From NCBI RefSeq assembly GCF_000316575.1, contig NC_019682.1, forward strand, positions 4,028,001 through 4,092,000: a stretch of DNA of 64,000 bases, in the 5' to 3' direction. Below the pieces are notes generated by a model. It was not told the origin of the DNA. It worked only from the letters and a program-made list of their open reading frames with translations, and did not search any database. The translations under genes and the position numbers were made by a program. The stretch comes from Calothrix sp. PCC 7507 (GTDB lineage: Bacteria > Cyanobacteriota > Cyanobacteriia > Cyanobacteriales > Nostocaceae). This document shows, in pieces, positions 8,438 through 17,789 of the stretch (the first letter of the stretch is position 1; each line of letters starts with the position of its first letter).

Positions 8438-9709
8438 TCAAACTTCCTGCTCTGATACTCTTGTTGAGTTAATAGCTGAGACATTGGCCGTCAGAGAGTA
8501 ACATAACATCTCATAATTATTTAAGGCTTGCTCGAAAGCATATTGCTCAACAGCAAATTGGCGACTTTTATAACCTAAATTTTTGACTTTATCTGGGTGT
8601 TGATACAAGTCTAAAATTGCATTAGCTAAAGCTTGGGGATCTTCTGGAGGAACGACAAATCCGCCCCCACTCTGTCTGATAGCTCTTGCTGCTGTGCCAT
8701 TGTGGGGTACAGATGCAACCAAAGCCCGTCCACTAGCAAGTAACACTTGGATTTTTGATGGCATATTGAAGGATACAACATTTTTCTTTTGCACCACCAA
8801 GCCAACATCCGCAGCTGCTAGCATTTGTGGTAACTGTTCTCGGGGTTGAAATGGCAATAACAAAACGTTATCTGCACCGTGGTCTAGACACTCTTGTTGT
8901 AATCGCTGCAAACCTTTAGCCTCACCAACAATGACAAAGGCTACTTCTGGTATGTGGCGCAACATAGCAGCTGTTTTAATAACGGTTTCTAAACCTTGCG
9001 TCAAAGCGATATTACCGGAATATAGGACTACAAATTTGTCCTTGAGGTTATGTGCTGCTCGGAAAGGATTATTTTCTTTTGACAATGGGCGAATAAAATT
9101 TACATCAACCCAGTTAGGAATTTGGACAATTTTCTCAGATGCTACGCCTTTCTTTTGCAAATTGTCCACAAATCCATCAGCGATGACGCTAATTTTAGTA
9201 GCGGAACAATAGGCAAATTTTTCTAATGCTGTAAACACTTTGATGAGCCATTTATTTTTCAGTAGTCCAACATGGATAGCTGCTTCTGGTAGAATATCTT
9301 GAAGATTTAACACCACAGGACAAGCACGTAACAAACCTAAGAGGGCAGCTGGTAAACAAACAGGTAGTGATGGTGATGTTGAGAGAATGACATCTGGACG
9401 CCAACCCATCAAGGCGGGCACAAAACTGGTGACAACAAAACTAGCATCTAACAATACCCGATCTAATAAGTTGGGTTGTGGGCGAGTCCAAACATAACTA
9501 CGTTGAATCTGAACGCCATTTTTATATTCAGTGAGATACCATTTACCCCGATAGCCCTCGTAAATTTGACGCTCAGGGTAGTTAGGCATAGCGGTGACTA
9601 CGCGCACTTGATGCCCACGCTTGACCAGTCCCTCCGCTAATTCAGTCATCAGCGGGGCTATACCGATTGGTTCTGGATAGTAGTTGTAGGAGTAAATTAA
9701 AATCCGCAT
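8438..9709 (-). CDS. GT4 glycosyltransferase, WcaI-like
   Basis: This 423-residue cytoplasmic or membrane-peripheral glycosyltransferase with the GT-B fold closely resembles the WcaI family of colanic-acid and exopolysaccharide synthesis. The N-terminus MRILIYSYNYYPEPIGIAPL is diagnostic, as is ELAEGLVKRGHQVRVVTAMP. LSTSPSLPVCLPAAL and LQDILPEAAIHVGLL follow, then the donor-binding C-terminal domain with VVLYSGNIALTQGLE and MPSKIQVLLASGRALVAS. It stands alone, flanked by long spacers, so its polysaccharide pathway cannot be told from neighbours; a priming sugar transferase lies 10 kb away. Confidence 0.85.
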   Translation of the reverse strand: MRILIYSYNYYPEPIGIAPLMTELAEGLVKRGHQVRVVTAMPNYPERQIYEGYRGKWYLTEYKNGVQIQRSYVWTRPQPNLLDRVLLDASFVVTSFVPALMGWRPDVILSTSPSLPVCLPAALLGLLRACPVVLNLQDILPEAAIHVGLLKNKWLIKVFTALEKFAYCSATKISVIADGFVDNLQKKGVASEKIVQIPNWVDVNFIRPLSKENNPFRAAHNLKDKFVVLYSGNIALTQGLETVIKTAAMLRHIPEVAFVIVGEAKGLQRLQQECLDHGADNVLLLPFQPREQLPQMLAAADVGLVVQKKNVVSFNMPSKIQVLLASGRALVASVPHNGTAARAIRQSGGGFVVPPEDPQALANAILDLYQHPDKVKNLGYKSRQFAVEQYAFEQALNNYEMLCYSLTANVSAINSTRVSEQEV

Positions 9710-10085
9710 AATAAACTACTCGGAGGTTACTGGTTTATTGGTTAATAAAAAATTGCTCTTGAGGAGATTTCTAAATTTCTCGTTAAGAGTGTATGTCACT
9801 TTTAAAGTGTCTAAAACTCATTCTCTCTTTAGACGCTCTTGATGTCAGGGCTTTTTATTAAAGATTGAGTAAAATTTAACATCAACTACTTAATTAATAC
9901 TGAATAAAAATGTTACTGCTTAATCATTATCTAAATGATTGATGATAAAGTTACACGTAAGTATAAACACGAATATTGTTTGTTTAGGCTATTCTTATGA
10001 TTGATTAAAGAGTAATATTTGATTTTTTAAATGCAGGTATTACGGCTCACCTATTGCTCTCAAAAATTTTCCCAAATAATTTAGA
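9710..10085. other. Intergenic, AT-rich, no gene seen
   Basis: This is an AT-rich upstream region of the WcaI-like gene with no supported ORF or RNA gene; its promoter presumably lies here. Confidence 0.5.
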
Positions 10086-10444
10086 TATAGGAATCCGATT
10101 TGATTATTGAAAAAAATTAAGTATCTGTAGGGGAGCCACCCTTGTGCGCGGGTTTCCCGCGTTGAGAGGAGTGGCGTTGGGCATTGCCTAGGGTGTTGAC
10201 TCTGTGCCTTGTTAGGTGATAAAAATTCAGGCAAAATTTGTGTAGTCATTGCGAGCGGAGCGAAGCAATCCCCGCGATTGCTCCGCTCGCAATGACAGGA
10301 AAGAGATTTTACACCCGCACAAAAATAGTATGAACCAAAAACGTGAAAATTCCATCAAAATCAACACCCTAGGCAATGCCCACCACATCCGGGTTTTGGT
10401 GGGCATTGCCCACCCTACAAGTATTTCAAAAATCAAATACTAAA
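10086..10444. repeat. MITE-like element with a second palindrome nested inside
   Basis: The outer ends TATAGGAATCCGATTTGATT and, inverted, AATCAAATACTAAACC match the ends of the elements at 2212, 12656 and 37104. The GTAGGGTGGGCAATGCCC-type inner arms also match. Nested at about 10240-10300 is a different palindrome, TCATTGCGAGCGGAGCGAAG facing GCTCCGCTCGCAATGA. Two ORFs of 64-69 codons fall on this repeat and are artefacts. Confidence 0.65.
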
Positions 10445-10861
10445 CCACATCTATTTTGAGAACCATAATTTTAAAAGTAGCGGGCTGTCCGCACTACTCC
10501 AGGTTTCAAGATGGACGAGGTTTAGTTCTATATCCTAAAATTATTAACTAAAAGCGGTGGGTACGCCCGTGTCTGCGCGCTGAGGTTTCTGGCAATAGCT
10601 CCCCAACGAAGCGCGAAGCCCGCTCTGTATGCGTAGCATCAAAGTTGGGAGTCGTTCACAAATACTACAATAGTTTCTCGTTGCTAGATTACAGCAGTTT
10701 CTCTTAATATTGTCCCTATGCACTTAGTACAATTACCTTGAATTTAGCGTCAGCTATTACACTAAGTATAGACAAGGAAACTTCTCAAACCCGTATAGAT
10801 ACTAAACGTGCTGACACTCAATCTGTTAGCAATACTCGCTTTCTGGAAAGTAATATCAGGG
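10445..10861. other. Intergenic, no gene seen
   Basis: This has repeat-like fragments (for example GCGAAGCCCGCTCTGTATGC near 10612) but no ORF or RNA gene I can support. Confidence 0.5.
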
Positions 10862-11605
10862 TTAGAGAATTTGAGCCAAAAATTTGCGCGTCCGTTCTTC
10901 TCGGGGATTAGTGAAAAAGGTGTGAGGGGTGGCTGACTCGACGAGGGAACCGCTATCCATCAGAATTACTCTGTCGGCAACTTCACGAGCGAATCCGACT
11001 TCGTGGGTAACGACTACCATTGTCATTCCATCGCTGGCGAGACTCCGCATCACATCCAAAACTTCTCTCACCATTTCTGGATCTAAGGCTGAGGTGGGTT
11101 CGTCAAACAGCATAATTTTGGGTTGCATGGCTAAAGCACGAGCGATCGCTACTCTTTGTTGCTGTCCACCGGATAACTGTCCTGGGTATTTCTGCGCCTG
11201 TTCTAAAATTCCGACTCTTTCTAGCAGTTGCATAGCTAATTCTTCGGCTTTGGTTTTCGTCAATCGACGTACCCAGATGGGCGCTAAGGTAATATTTTGC
11301 AACACTGTTAGGTGAGGAAATAAATTGAACTGTTGAAATACCATACCCACTTCTCGACGAATAGTTTCAATATTTCGCAAGTCGTGGCTTAGGGTAATAC
11401 CGTCAATGGTAATTCTGCCCTTTTGGTATTCTTCTAAAGCATTAAATGTGCGGATAAAGGTTGATTTGCCTGAACCTGAAGGTCCCATTAAAACTACTAC
11501 TTCCCCGCGACTTACTGTCAAGCTTACCCCTCGGAGGGCATGAAATTTCCCGTACCATTTTTGAACGTCTTCGGCGATGATTATCGGATTTTGTTCTGTC
11601 ATCAT
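10862..11605 (-). CDS. bgtA: Amino-acid ABC transporter ATP-binding protein
   Basis: This ATPase of a polar/general amino-acid importer (247 residues, GlnQ/AapP type) energises uptake across the plasma membrane. All ABC motifs are intact: Walker [10 protein letters not shown] at 41-49, Q-loop [10 protein letters not shown], signature [15 protein letters not shown], Walker [14 protein letters not shown] and the H-loop VVTHEVG. In Anabaena PCC 7120 the ATPase BgtA follows natF-natG-natH and is shared with the basic amino-acid system; the same four genes occur here in the same order, which is why I use that name. Here it is split from natH by 1.4 kb. Confidence 0.88.
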   Translation of the reverse strand: MMTEQNPIIIAEDVQKWYGKFHALRGVSLTVSRGEVVVLMGPSGSGKSTFIRTFNALEEYQKGRITIDGITLSHDLRNIETIRREVGMVFQQFNLFPHLTVLQNITLAPIWVRRLTKTKAEELAMQLLERVGILEQAQKYPGQLSGGQQQRVAIARALAMQPKIMLFDEPTSALDPEMVREVLDVMRSLASDGMTMVVVTHEVGFAREVADRVILMDSGSLVESATPHTFFTNPREERTRKFLAQIL

Positions 11606-11867
11606 TGATTTGCACCTCGGAATTTTATTTTCAACAATACCAAGGATTCGTCAAGTAACTCGACGTGTTGGGGAATTACTACAGAAATGCGATCGCTAAA
11701 TCCCATCACCTCGGTTGATCAAGCATTAAACCTCAAAATGGCGCGCCAAGTAGCGTTATAATAGTTGATATGACTGGATGATACTGTTAATAATGCGATG
11801 CCAACGGCTGGTGGGTAGGCCATCCCTTGATAGAATGTGACCTAAAATGTTGTAATTGCTATCGATA

Positions 11868-12293
11868 TTACGAAGAGAATCGGTACAAAATATTTCCATC
11901 CTCATTCACTTCAAAAGAAGCATTGAGTTCTTTGGCTTTATCATCTAAATATTGTTTAGATGATTGAGTAGATATTTCAGCATTTTTTGCCAATTGCAAT
12001 ACCGTTATCGTTCCAGCATTTTGCTCAATTAATTCTAAGAACAATAACTGAAGACGCTTTTGCTCTGATTGAAGCAGCAATGCTTTTTCCTTTCGATTCT
12101 GCTGTACTAAAGACCAACTCAAATAGCCTCCTATCATTGTCGATGGAATAGTCAGAATAGTTAAAGCAGCTACAGCATCTTTTTTGTCTTGAGAAGCAGT
12201 TTTGGGATTGAGGATTTCCAGAATCATCACAGCAGAAAAGGGAATGCCAAATAGCAGGAAACACAATGCTAAAAACTTCTTAATTAGTTTCAT
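11868..12293 (-). CDS. Small membrane protein with helical cytoplasmic tail, function unknown
   Basis: This 141-residue protein is not a named family. It has two transmembrane segments at about 6-26 and 41-62, then a charged helix (NRKEKALLLQSEQKRL). The C-terminal part of about 65 residues looks like a small winged-helix (VLQLAKNAEISTQSSKQYLDD and a short beta ending). A membrane anchor plus a winged-helix-like tail suggests a sensor or scaffold, but that is inference. It sits between natH and bgtA on the same strand, followed by 260 bp with no gene. Confidence 0.6.
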   Translation of the reverse strand: MKLIKKFLALCFLLFGIPFSAVMILEILNPKTASQDKKDAVAALTILTIPSTMIGGYLSWSLVQQNRKEKALLLQSEQKRLQLLFLELIEQNAGTITVLQLAKNAEISTQSSKQYLDDKAKELNASFEVNEDGNILYRFSS

Positions 12294-12472
12294 ACAACTT
12301 TTTCACTTACTAATAAATATTTAATTTATGACCTAATAAAAAACGGTATTCAGTCATATTCCCCAAATATCCATCACCAATAGTGACAGATTCTACGGTG
12401 CAGAGAGAAAATAATGTCCCCATTATACAACGTATAATAAAATACTGACTGCCTTGAGATTTAGCACAGTGT

Positions 12473-12571
12473 CTGATACCGTTTCACTTTAAGATTGATA
12501 CAAATAGGCGGGCAGGGGGAGAAAATTAGAGACTAATGATTTGTATCAGGCATTTCGTGAAATGGTATAAG
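12473..12571. repeat. MITE-like element A (33-bp inverted ends)
   Basis: The left end CTGATACCGTTTCACTTTAA with TTGATACAAAT at 12473-12505 and the right end at 12539-12571 (ATTTGTATCAGG...GTGAAATGGTATAAG) are complementary at roughly three of four positions over 33 bp. The GATACCATTTCAC / GATACAAAT ends are a recurring Nostocales small-element type. No coding capacity. Confidence 0.7.
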
Positions 12572-12655
12572 GCGATCGCTCAAGTCTTGTTAATTTAAGC
12601 GAAAACACGAAGGGGTGATCGCAGCAGGTACAGCGTCTCCGCCCTTAATTGTTGA

Positions 12656-12807
12656 TATAGGACTACTATTTGATTTTTGAACAAAATTAGGTATCGTAGG
12701 GTGCGTTACGGATTTCATCCTAACGCACCATCATCAAGGATTTGGTGCGTTACGCTGTCGCTAACGCACCCTACATATCTTTTCAAAAATCAAGCCGGAT
12801 TCCTATA
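12656..12807. repeat. MITE-like element B (TATAGGA ends)
   Basis: The ends TATAGGACTACTATTTGATT and the complement of AATCAAGCCGGATTCCTATA face each other. The inner arms GTAGGGTGCGTTA and TAACGCACCCTAC are perfect 13-bp complements. Same family as the elements at 2212, 10086 and 37104 by its outer ends, with a different core. Confidence 0.75.
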
Positions 12808-12808
12808 G

Positions 12809-12940
12809 TGAGGACTTACGCAAAATTCACGTAATTGCGTCATTATGAGCGATAGCGACGTTATCACCTAAAACTCTGAGATTGCTTCCCTACACTACGT
12901 TCCGATCACAATGACAAATTTTGCTTGCGTAAGTCCTGAC
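12809..12940. repeat. MITE-like element C (GTNAGGACTTACGCAA ends)
   Basis: A 132-bp element with inverted ends GTGAGGACTTACGCAAAATT (12809 onward) and AATTTTGC...TTGCGTAAGTCCTGAC (ending 12940); 15 of the outer 16 bases pair. It abuts element B directly. No coding capacity. Confidence 0.75.
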
Positions 12941-12988
12941 AGTCAACAAAGAAAAATGATTGATTGTGCAATGAATCAGCGTTTTATC

Positions 12989-14137
12989 TTAGTGACTTAA
13001 CTGTCTTTCTAGCCGCCGAGAAGCTAAGGAAATTGAGTAACAAAATACCCAATAAATCAAGCCAATAAATAGATACACTTCTGCATAACGACCGATAAAT
13101 TGTGGCTGGGCTAGGATAGAACGGGCAATTCCTGTGAGTTCTACTAATCCGACTAAAGATAAGAGTGAGGTGTCTTTAAATAAGCCGATAAACTGCCCTA
13201 CAATCGCTGGAATCACTGCACGTAATGCTTGAGGCAGGATAATTAATATAACTACGAAGGGTGTATTCAATCCTAATGCTTTTGCGGCTTCGACTTGTCC
13301 GCGTGGGATTGATTGGAGTCCGCCGCGCACGTTTTCTGCCATGTAAGCGGCACTAAATAATACTAATCCGGCGATCGCTCTCAGCACCCGATCTAAACGC
13401 ACATCTGCTGACAAAACCAACGGTAGCATTACCTGAGCGAGAAATAAAATGCCAATTAGTGGTACTCCCCTAATAATTTCAATGTAGAGAATGGAAAACC
13501 AACGTACCACTGGTAAATCACTAGTACGCCCTAAAGCTAATAAAACTCCAATAGGAAATGAAAGTATAATACTGATTGTTGCCATCAATAAGGTCAACAG
13601 CAAACCATTCCATAAATTTGTAGGCACAGATTGCAGGCCTAATCCACCACCAACTAACCATAAGATAATGGGGAAGGATAATAACCATACTAAAGAAAGC
13701 CAAGGAGTTATCACCTTAGTAAATATTCTCCCAATCCAAAAGCCTGATGATCCCAGGATCGCAATTGATAACAACAAGATGTGGGATATCAAATCTATTG
13801 GTAAAATCACTAGTAAAACACCAGTAATTAGAGCCGAAATGAGCAACTGAGTTCTTGTAAACTGTTGTTCGGCAGCAAATATACCCCAAGTTACAGCAGC
13901 TAGAGTTGCAGCGATCGCCAGCACTATCCAAACTCGCCAGTACAGAGATTGGGGAAATCTTCCCACTAAAAATAACGGTAAATTAAGTTGAATAACTGCC
14001 CATTGTGCGGAGAATATAGCCCAAGTTGAAATTCCCCAGATTACCCAAAACAGGAATATTAAACAAACAACAGTTAATAAGCTGTTGTACCAAGTACTAA
14101 ATAGATTTTTCCTGAGCCAATTTAATTGTGGTGTCAT
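12989..14137 (-). CDS. natH: Amino-acid ABC transporter permease (second subunit)
   Basis: This inner-membrane permease of the NatFGH/BgtA amino-acid importer has 382 residues. The N-terminal third carries several membrane spans before the transport domain, as in AapM/YhdY proteins. The transport domain begins near WNGLLLTLLMATISIILSFP. The family signature of polar amino-acid permeases is at IEIIRGVPLIGILFL, and the EAA loop at GGLQSIPRGQVEAAKALGLN. It starts 8 bp after natG ends, so the pair is a tight operon and should form the NatG-NatH heterodimer. Confidence 0.88.
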   Translation of the reverse strand: MTPQLNWLRKNLFSTWYNSLLTVVCLIFLFWVIWGISTWAIFSAQWAVIQLNLPLFLVGRFPQSLYWRVWIVLAIAATLAAVTWGIFAAEQQFTRTQLLISALITGVLLVILPIDLISHILLLSIAILGSSGFWIGRIFTKVITPWLSLVWLLSFPIILWLVGGGLGLQSVPTNLWNGLLLTLLMATISIILSFPIGVLLALGRTSDLPVVRWFSILYIEIIRGVPLIGILFLAQVMLPLVLSADVRLDRVLRAIAGLVLFSAAYMAENVRGGLQSIPRGQVEAAKALGLNTPFVVILIILPQALRAVIPAIVGQFIGLFKDTSLLSLVGLVELTGIARSILAQPQFIGRYAEVYLFIGLIYWVFCYSISLASRRLERQLSH

Positions 14138-14145
14138 TTGTTCAG

Positions 14146-15072
14146 TTATCTTTCTTGAATTTGGACGGCGCGATTGAACAAATTCATCACTATGGAGATA
14201 GTTAAACTTAAGACGAGATAGGTGAGCATAATCAGTAACATGACTTCTACGGCTCTACCGGTTTGGTTAAAGGTGGTGGAGGCGACAAAATAAACATCGG
14301 GATAGCCGATGGCGATCGCCAAACTGGAATTTTTCATCAAATTTAAATACTGGCTGGTTAAAGGGGGAATGATTACCCGCAAGGCTTGGGGGAGAATCAC
14401 TAACCGCATGACTAACCCTGGTTTTAATCCTAGCGATCGCGCTGCTTCCCATTGTCCTTTCGCTACTGATTGAATCCCACCTCGGACAATTTCCGCAATG
14501 AATGCAGCTGTGTAAAAAGTCAACCCTAAAAGCAAAGCTGAAAACTCTGAAGACAGGGTAACCCAAGGAAGTTCTACACCATTTTGACTGAAGTAAACTA
14601 GCCCCCATAAGGAAGTTTTATTGTCTGCCTTCGGAAAGCCTAGGAAAACAGCAAAGTACCAAAACAGCAACTGCAATAATAAGGGTGTATTGCGGAAAAT
14701 TTCTACATAGACTTGGGCTATATTCCGCACTAACCAGTTATCAGATAGCCGGGAAATTCCCACAGTTACTCCGACAATTGTCGTCAGGAAAATTCCTGCA
14801 ACTGCTACCCGCAAGGAGTTAATTAATCCCACCCATAAGGCGCGACTGTAGGTATCAGTTGGTTTGTAGGTAACAAGGGTTTCACCAATGTCAAAGGAGG
14901 CTTGCTGTTGCAGAAAACCAAAGCCGAATTGAATACCTAATTGCTGCAAATTGCGGCTCAGGTTTCCCCAGAGGATTGTGACTACAACTACTGCTAAAAC
15001 TATGGAGATGAATTGCCCCACAATTCGCAAAAAGCGACTGTCACGCCATAAAGGTGGTTTGTCATTTGTCAT
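14146..15072 (-). CDS. natG: Amino-acid ABC transporter permease (first subunit)
   Basis: This first permease of the NatFGH importer has 308 residues, similar to AapQ/YhdX. One N-terminal span (about 16-35) precedes an exported loop. A His/Glu-family permease domain follows, with LINSLRVAVAGIFLTTIVG, YVEIFRNTPLLLQLLFWYF and an EAA loop GGIQSVAKGQWEAARSLGLK. It lies between natF (97 bp upstream, with short repeats in the gap) and natH (8 bp downstream). Confidence 0.88.
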   Translation of the reverse strand: MTNDKPPLWRDSRFLRIVGQFISIVLAVVVVTILWGNLSRNLQQLGIQFGFGFLQQQASFDIGETLVTYKPTDTYSRALWVGLINSLRVAVAGIFLTTIVGVTVGISRLSDNWLVRNIAQVYVEIFRNTPLLLQLLFWYFAVFLGFPKADNKTSLWGLVYFSQNGVELPWVTLSSEFSALLLGLTFYTAAFIAEIVRGGIQSVAKGQWEAARSLGLKPGLVMRLVILPQALRVIIPPLTSQYLNLMKNSSLAIAIGYPDVYFVASTTFNQTGRAVEVMLLIMLTYLVLSLTISIVMNLFNRAVQIQER

Positions 15073-15168
15073 TGGTCATTTGTAAAGAGTCAAAAGTCAA
15101 GGGTCAAGGGTTAAGGGTCAAAGGACATTAATTATTTCTCCTTTATTTCTTTTATCTCTCTTGTCTTC

Positions 15169-16248
15169 TCATCGAAATGGGGGAGAGTAGAGTAATCCGC
15201 CTTTTGACCAGAGTTGATTTTGACCACGAGCTAGATTGAGTGGTGTTTTGGGGCCGAGGTTGCGATCGTAAATTTCGCTGTAGTTACCGACGTTCTTGAT
15301 GATCCTAGCGGCGAAATCGTTTGTTAAGCCCAATCCTTCACCAAGATTACCTTCTGTTCCCAAAAAGCGCTTGATATCTGGGTCATTGCTGGTGGCGAAT
15401 TGAGCGATATTTTGAGAATTAATACCCAATTCTTCCGCTTTAACTAGGGTATAAACCACCCATTTGACAATATCGCCCCACTTAGGATCTCCTTTCGCAA
15501 CAGCTGGTGCAAGTGGTTCTGAAGAAATAACTTCATCGAGAATTACGTTATCTTCTGGTTTGGGTAGCTTGGTACGTCGGGAAACTAACGCCGAACGATC
15601 AGCTGTAATTCCGTCGCAACGTCCTTCAGAATATGTGGCAAAGGTAACGTTAACGTCTTCAAAAACAACGGGTTTGTAGGTGATGCTCCGTTTCCGCATT
15701 TGGTCGGCGAGGTTTTGTTCAGTCGTGGTACCGGTTTGCACGCAGATGGCTTTACCTTTGAGGTCGGTGAGGGACTTAATCCCGCTACTTTTGCGAACCA
15801 TGATGGCTTGACCGTCGTAAAAGACTACGGGTGCAAAGTCCAAACCAACTGAGGTTGCACGACTCAGTGTCCAAGTAGTGTTACGACTGAGAATGTCTAC
15901 TTCCCCAGTTTGCAAGGCTGTAAACCGTTCTTTGGCGCTGAGATTACGAAATTCCACCGCATCTGGTTTATCAAATAGAGCCACAGCTACGGCGCGACAT
16001 ACATCTACATCTATACCGCTGTACTTACCGTCTGTTCCCACAAAGCTGAACCCTGGTACTTCGCCACTGACGCCGCAGATTACCTTTCCACGGCTTTTGA
16101 CGCTATTCCAGAGATTGCGATTCACTGGTGCTACAGCGGTACTACCGGGAGTGTTGGCTGTATTGGCTGTGTTTCCTGACTCGCTGCTACAAGCGGTGAT
16201 GGTAAAGAGTAAGGGTGCGATCGCCAGAAATAAAACTGATTTATGCAT
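15169..16248 (-). CDS. natF: Amino-acid ABC transporter substrate-binding lipoprotein
   Basis: This periplasmic solute-binding protein of the importer is of the AapJ/BztA type. I start at the ATG at 16248 (359 residues): it gives a clean lipoprotein signal MHKSVLFLAIAPLLFTITAC with Cys20 as the lipidation site. The ATG at 16344 would place 32 non-signal residues in front. The binding domain has KVICGVSGEVPGFSFVGTDG, GIDVDVCRAVAVALF, RFTALQTGEVDIL and the C-terminal APAVAKGDPKWGDIVKWVVY of the family. A Thr/Asn-rich linker follows the lipid anchor. First gene of natFGH. Confidence 0.88.
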   Translation of the reverse strand: MHKSVLFLAIAPLLFTITACSSESGNTANTANTPGSTAVAPVNRNLWNSVKSRGKVICGVSGEVPGFSFVGTDGKYSGIDVDVCRAVAVALFDKPDAVEFRNLSAKERFTALQTGEVDILSRNTTWTLSRATSVGLDFAPVVFYDGQAIMVRKSSGIKSLTDLKGKAICVQTGTTTEQNLADQMRKRSITYKPVVFEDVNVTFATYSEGRCDGITADRSALVSRRTKLPKPEDNVILDEVISSEPLAPAVAKGDPKWGDIVKWVVYTLVKAEELGINSQNIAQFATSNDPDIKRFLGTEGNLGEGLGLTNDFAARIIKNVGNYSEIYDRNLGPKTPLNLARGQNQLWSKGGLLYSPPFR

Positions 16249-16760
16249 AAATAAGGTCGTTAATTCACTATCAAAAATGTGTTTATGACTACAATCTTTT
16301 TGTGGAAGCAAGTAGATGTTTGTAATATAAAACTTTTTGGACATCTATAATTTAATTTGTGTCTAAAAAATAGCGATTTAACAGCAATTATCAGTTATCA
16401 GTCCATACCCTGCTCAGGTGGGCACGAACCAGCCTACATGTATTTGAAAAATCAACTATGAATCTTCTATTAAAAAAAAGCTAGCAAGAAAAAGAAGTAT
16501 TGCTACACATAAGAAAAACGGCAGTTGTCGACCTCAGAAATCAAACAAGATTGTTGCTATAGCATACAATTTCTTAGCAATTTCCGCCAAGCATATTTAC
16601 ACAAAGTGTAGAATTTGACAAGTTTGTAGTAAGGATTTTAGTCCTTACTACAAGCAGTTACAACAGCACAGTCTAATCAAGTGCCAACACTCTCAAATAT
16701 TTCACTTTGCTGAGATTCATGATTATGGTATTTTTTCATGAATCATCTATGATTGCTATA
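16249..16760. other. Intergenic, contains a 26-bp palindrome
   Basis: This is the region upstream of natF. GTAGTAAGGATTTTAGTCCTTACTAC near 16626-16651 is a perfect short palindrome with no T-run on either side, and a partial GGTGGGCACG...AAAAATCAACTA repeat end lies near 16420-16460. No gene seen. Confidence 0.5.
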
Positions 16761-17246
16761 TCAGAATCTAACCTTCTTGAGAGTTAACCCACTAGATGTA
16801 CTTAAAAATATATACATGTTGCGACTAGAGTCTCCTTCCCTTAATACCTGAGTTTCTTGTCTAAAACGGCTAGAGTCAAAACTAATGGTTGCTACTTTGC
16901 TGCTAGTATTACAACTATTACTTCCCCCTCCTACAGAATGCTCTAATCTGGTACGAGGGCTAACTGTATATGATTTGCCATTTAATGAATAATTAATACT
17001 GATATCTGTTTGATTAGATATCGTGTAGATTTCGGGTTTAGTCACTACGGCCAAACAAGATGATCCACCTGATGAACCGGATGGAATATTAGGTGGACAT
17101 ACCCATGTCCAAGAACCTGGAAAACCCAAACTTTGCTTATAGCAACCAGCGTAGGCTGGTTTTGATAATAAGCCAGAAAGTGAAATAATCCCTAGAGTTA
17201 AACCTGTTACTGTTGCGATTCCTAATTTATTTATTTTGTTGAACAT
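16761..17246 (-). CDS. Secreted hypothetical protein
   Basis: An exported protein of 161 residues from the ATG at 17246; an upstream ATG at 17300 would add 18 residues before the signal. It has a signal peptide with a charged start, a hydrophobic core (GIATVTGLTLGIISLSGLLS) and a likely cut after AYA. The mature part has paired cysteines, a Gly/Ser-rich patch (SGSSGGSS) and beta-rich sequence with Asn/Ser/Thr. No known domain recognised. Disulfide-containing and periplasmic or extracellular is the most that can be said. Confidence 0.65.
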   Translation of the reverse strand: MFNKINKLGIATVTGLTLGIISLSGLLSKPAYAGCYKQSLGFPGSWTWVCPPNIPSGSSGGSSCLAVVTKPEIYTISNQTDISINYSLNGKSYTVSPRTRLEHSVGGGSNSCNTSSKVATISFDSSRFRQETQVLREGDSSRNMYIFLSTSSGLTLKKVRF

Positions 17247-17789
17247 TGCTAGGTTTCTGAAAAGTATACAGCAACTATTATTATTTTTCCTAATAACCAT
17301 TCTGTAGTAAAGAGTCCATATATTATTATTGATAATGTTTTTATAACTACTGAAAATTAGACTGTTTTAAGTCGTATGGGACGCTTGCACAAAAGTGGTC
17401 AACAATTTCACTAGCAAGGTTTTAATTTCCCTATCTGGGTTTCCTGGTTCTACCTAAAACGCTATGATGGTTAACTTGAAAAACGATTTGTTCCGTCTAC
17501 AAGACCACCCAAGGACAGCACAATTAAGTAGGTCGATGTCAATATTTATCGTTGGGAAAAGGCACTCTTGCAATAGGAGAAAGGGTTTGAGCCTTAGTTT
17601 TGGTGATTTTTAGCTAAATTGATGAAATCTAGATAAATCCACCACCAGATTAGGCTCAAGTTTAATGAATAGAAGCTTACTTGCATATTTCTCAGAGATC
17701 AGAAGTAGCTACACCAACCTAAGCATCTGCCACTAGCAGGTTAAACTAGGTCTGGTAACAGCTGCTCCACCGTTCCTTATGAGGCTTTT
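17247..17789. other. Intergenic with one inverted-repeat pair
   Basis: No gene was found. An imperfect inverted repeat of about 22 bp brackets 17583-17663 (GGGTTTGAGCCTTAGTTTTG facing CCACCAGATTAGGCTCAAGT); it may be another tiny element or a structured RNA. The promoter of the YbjN-domain gene must lie just before 17790. Confidence 0.45.

Noticed and set aside
10227-10443. Two opposite ORFs of 64-69 codons
   Set aside because: They lie wholly inside the MITE-like repeat and its nested palindrome, with no ribosome-binding site.
16626-16651. Palindrome as a possible NtcA or other operator for natF
   Set aside because: The NtcA consensus GTA-N8-TAC is not present; the palindrome looks like a small repeat instead.
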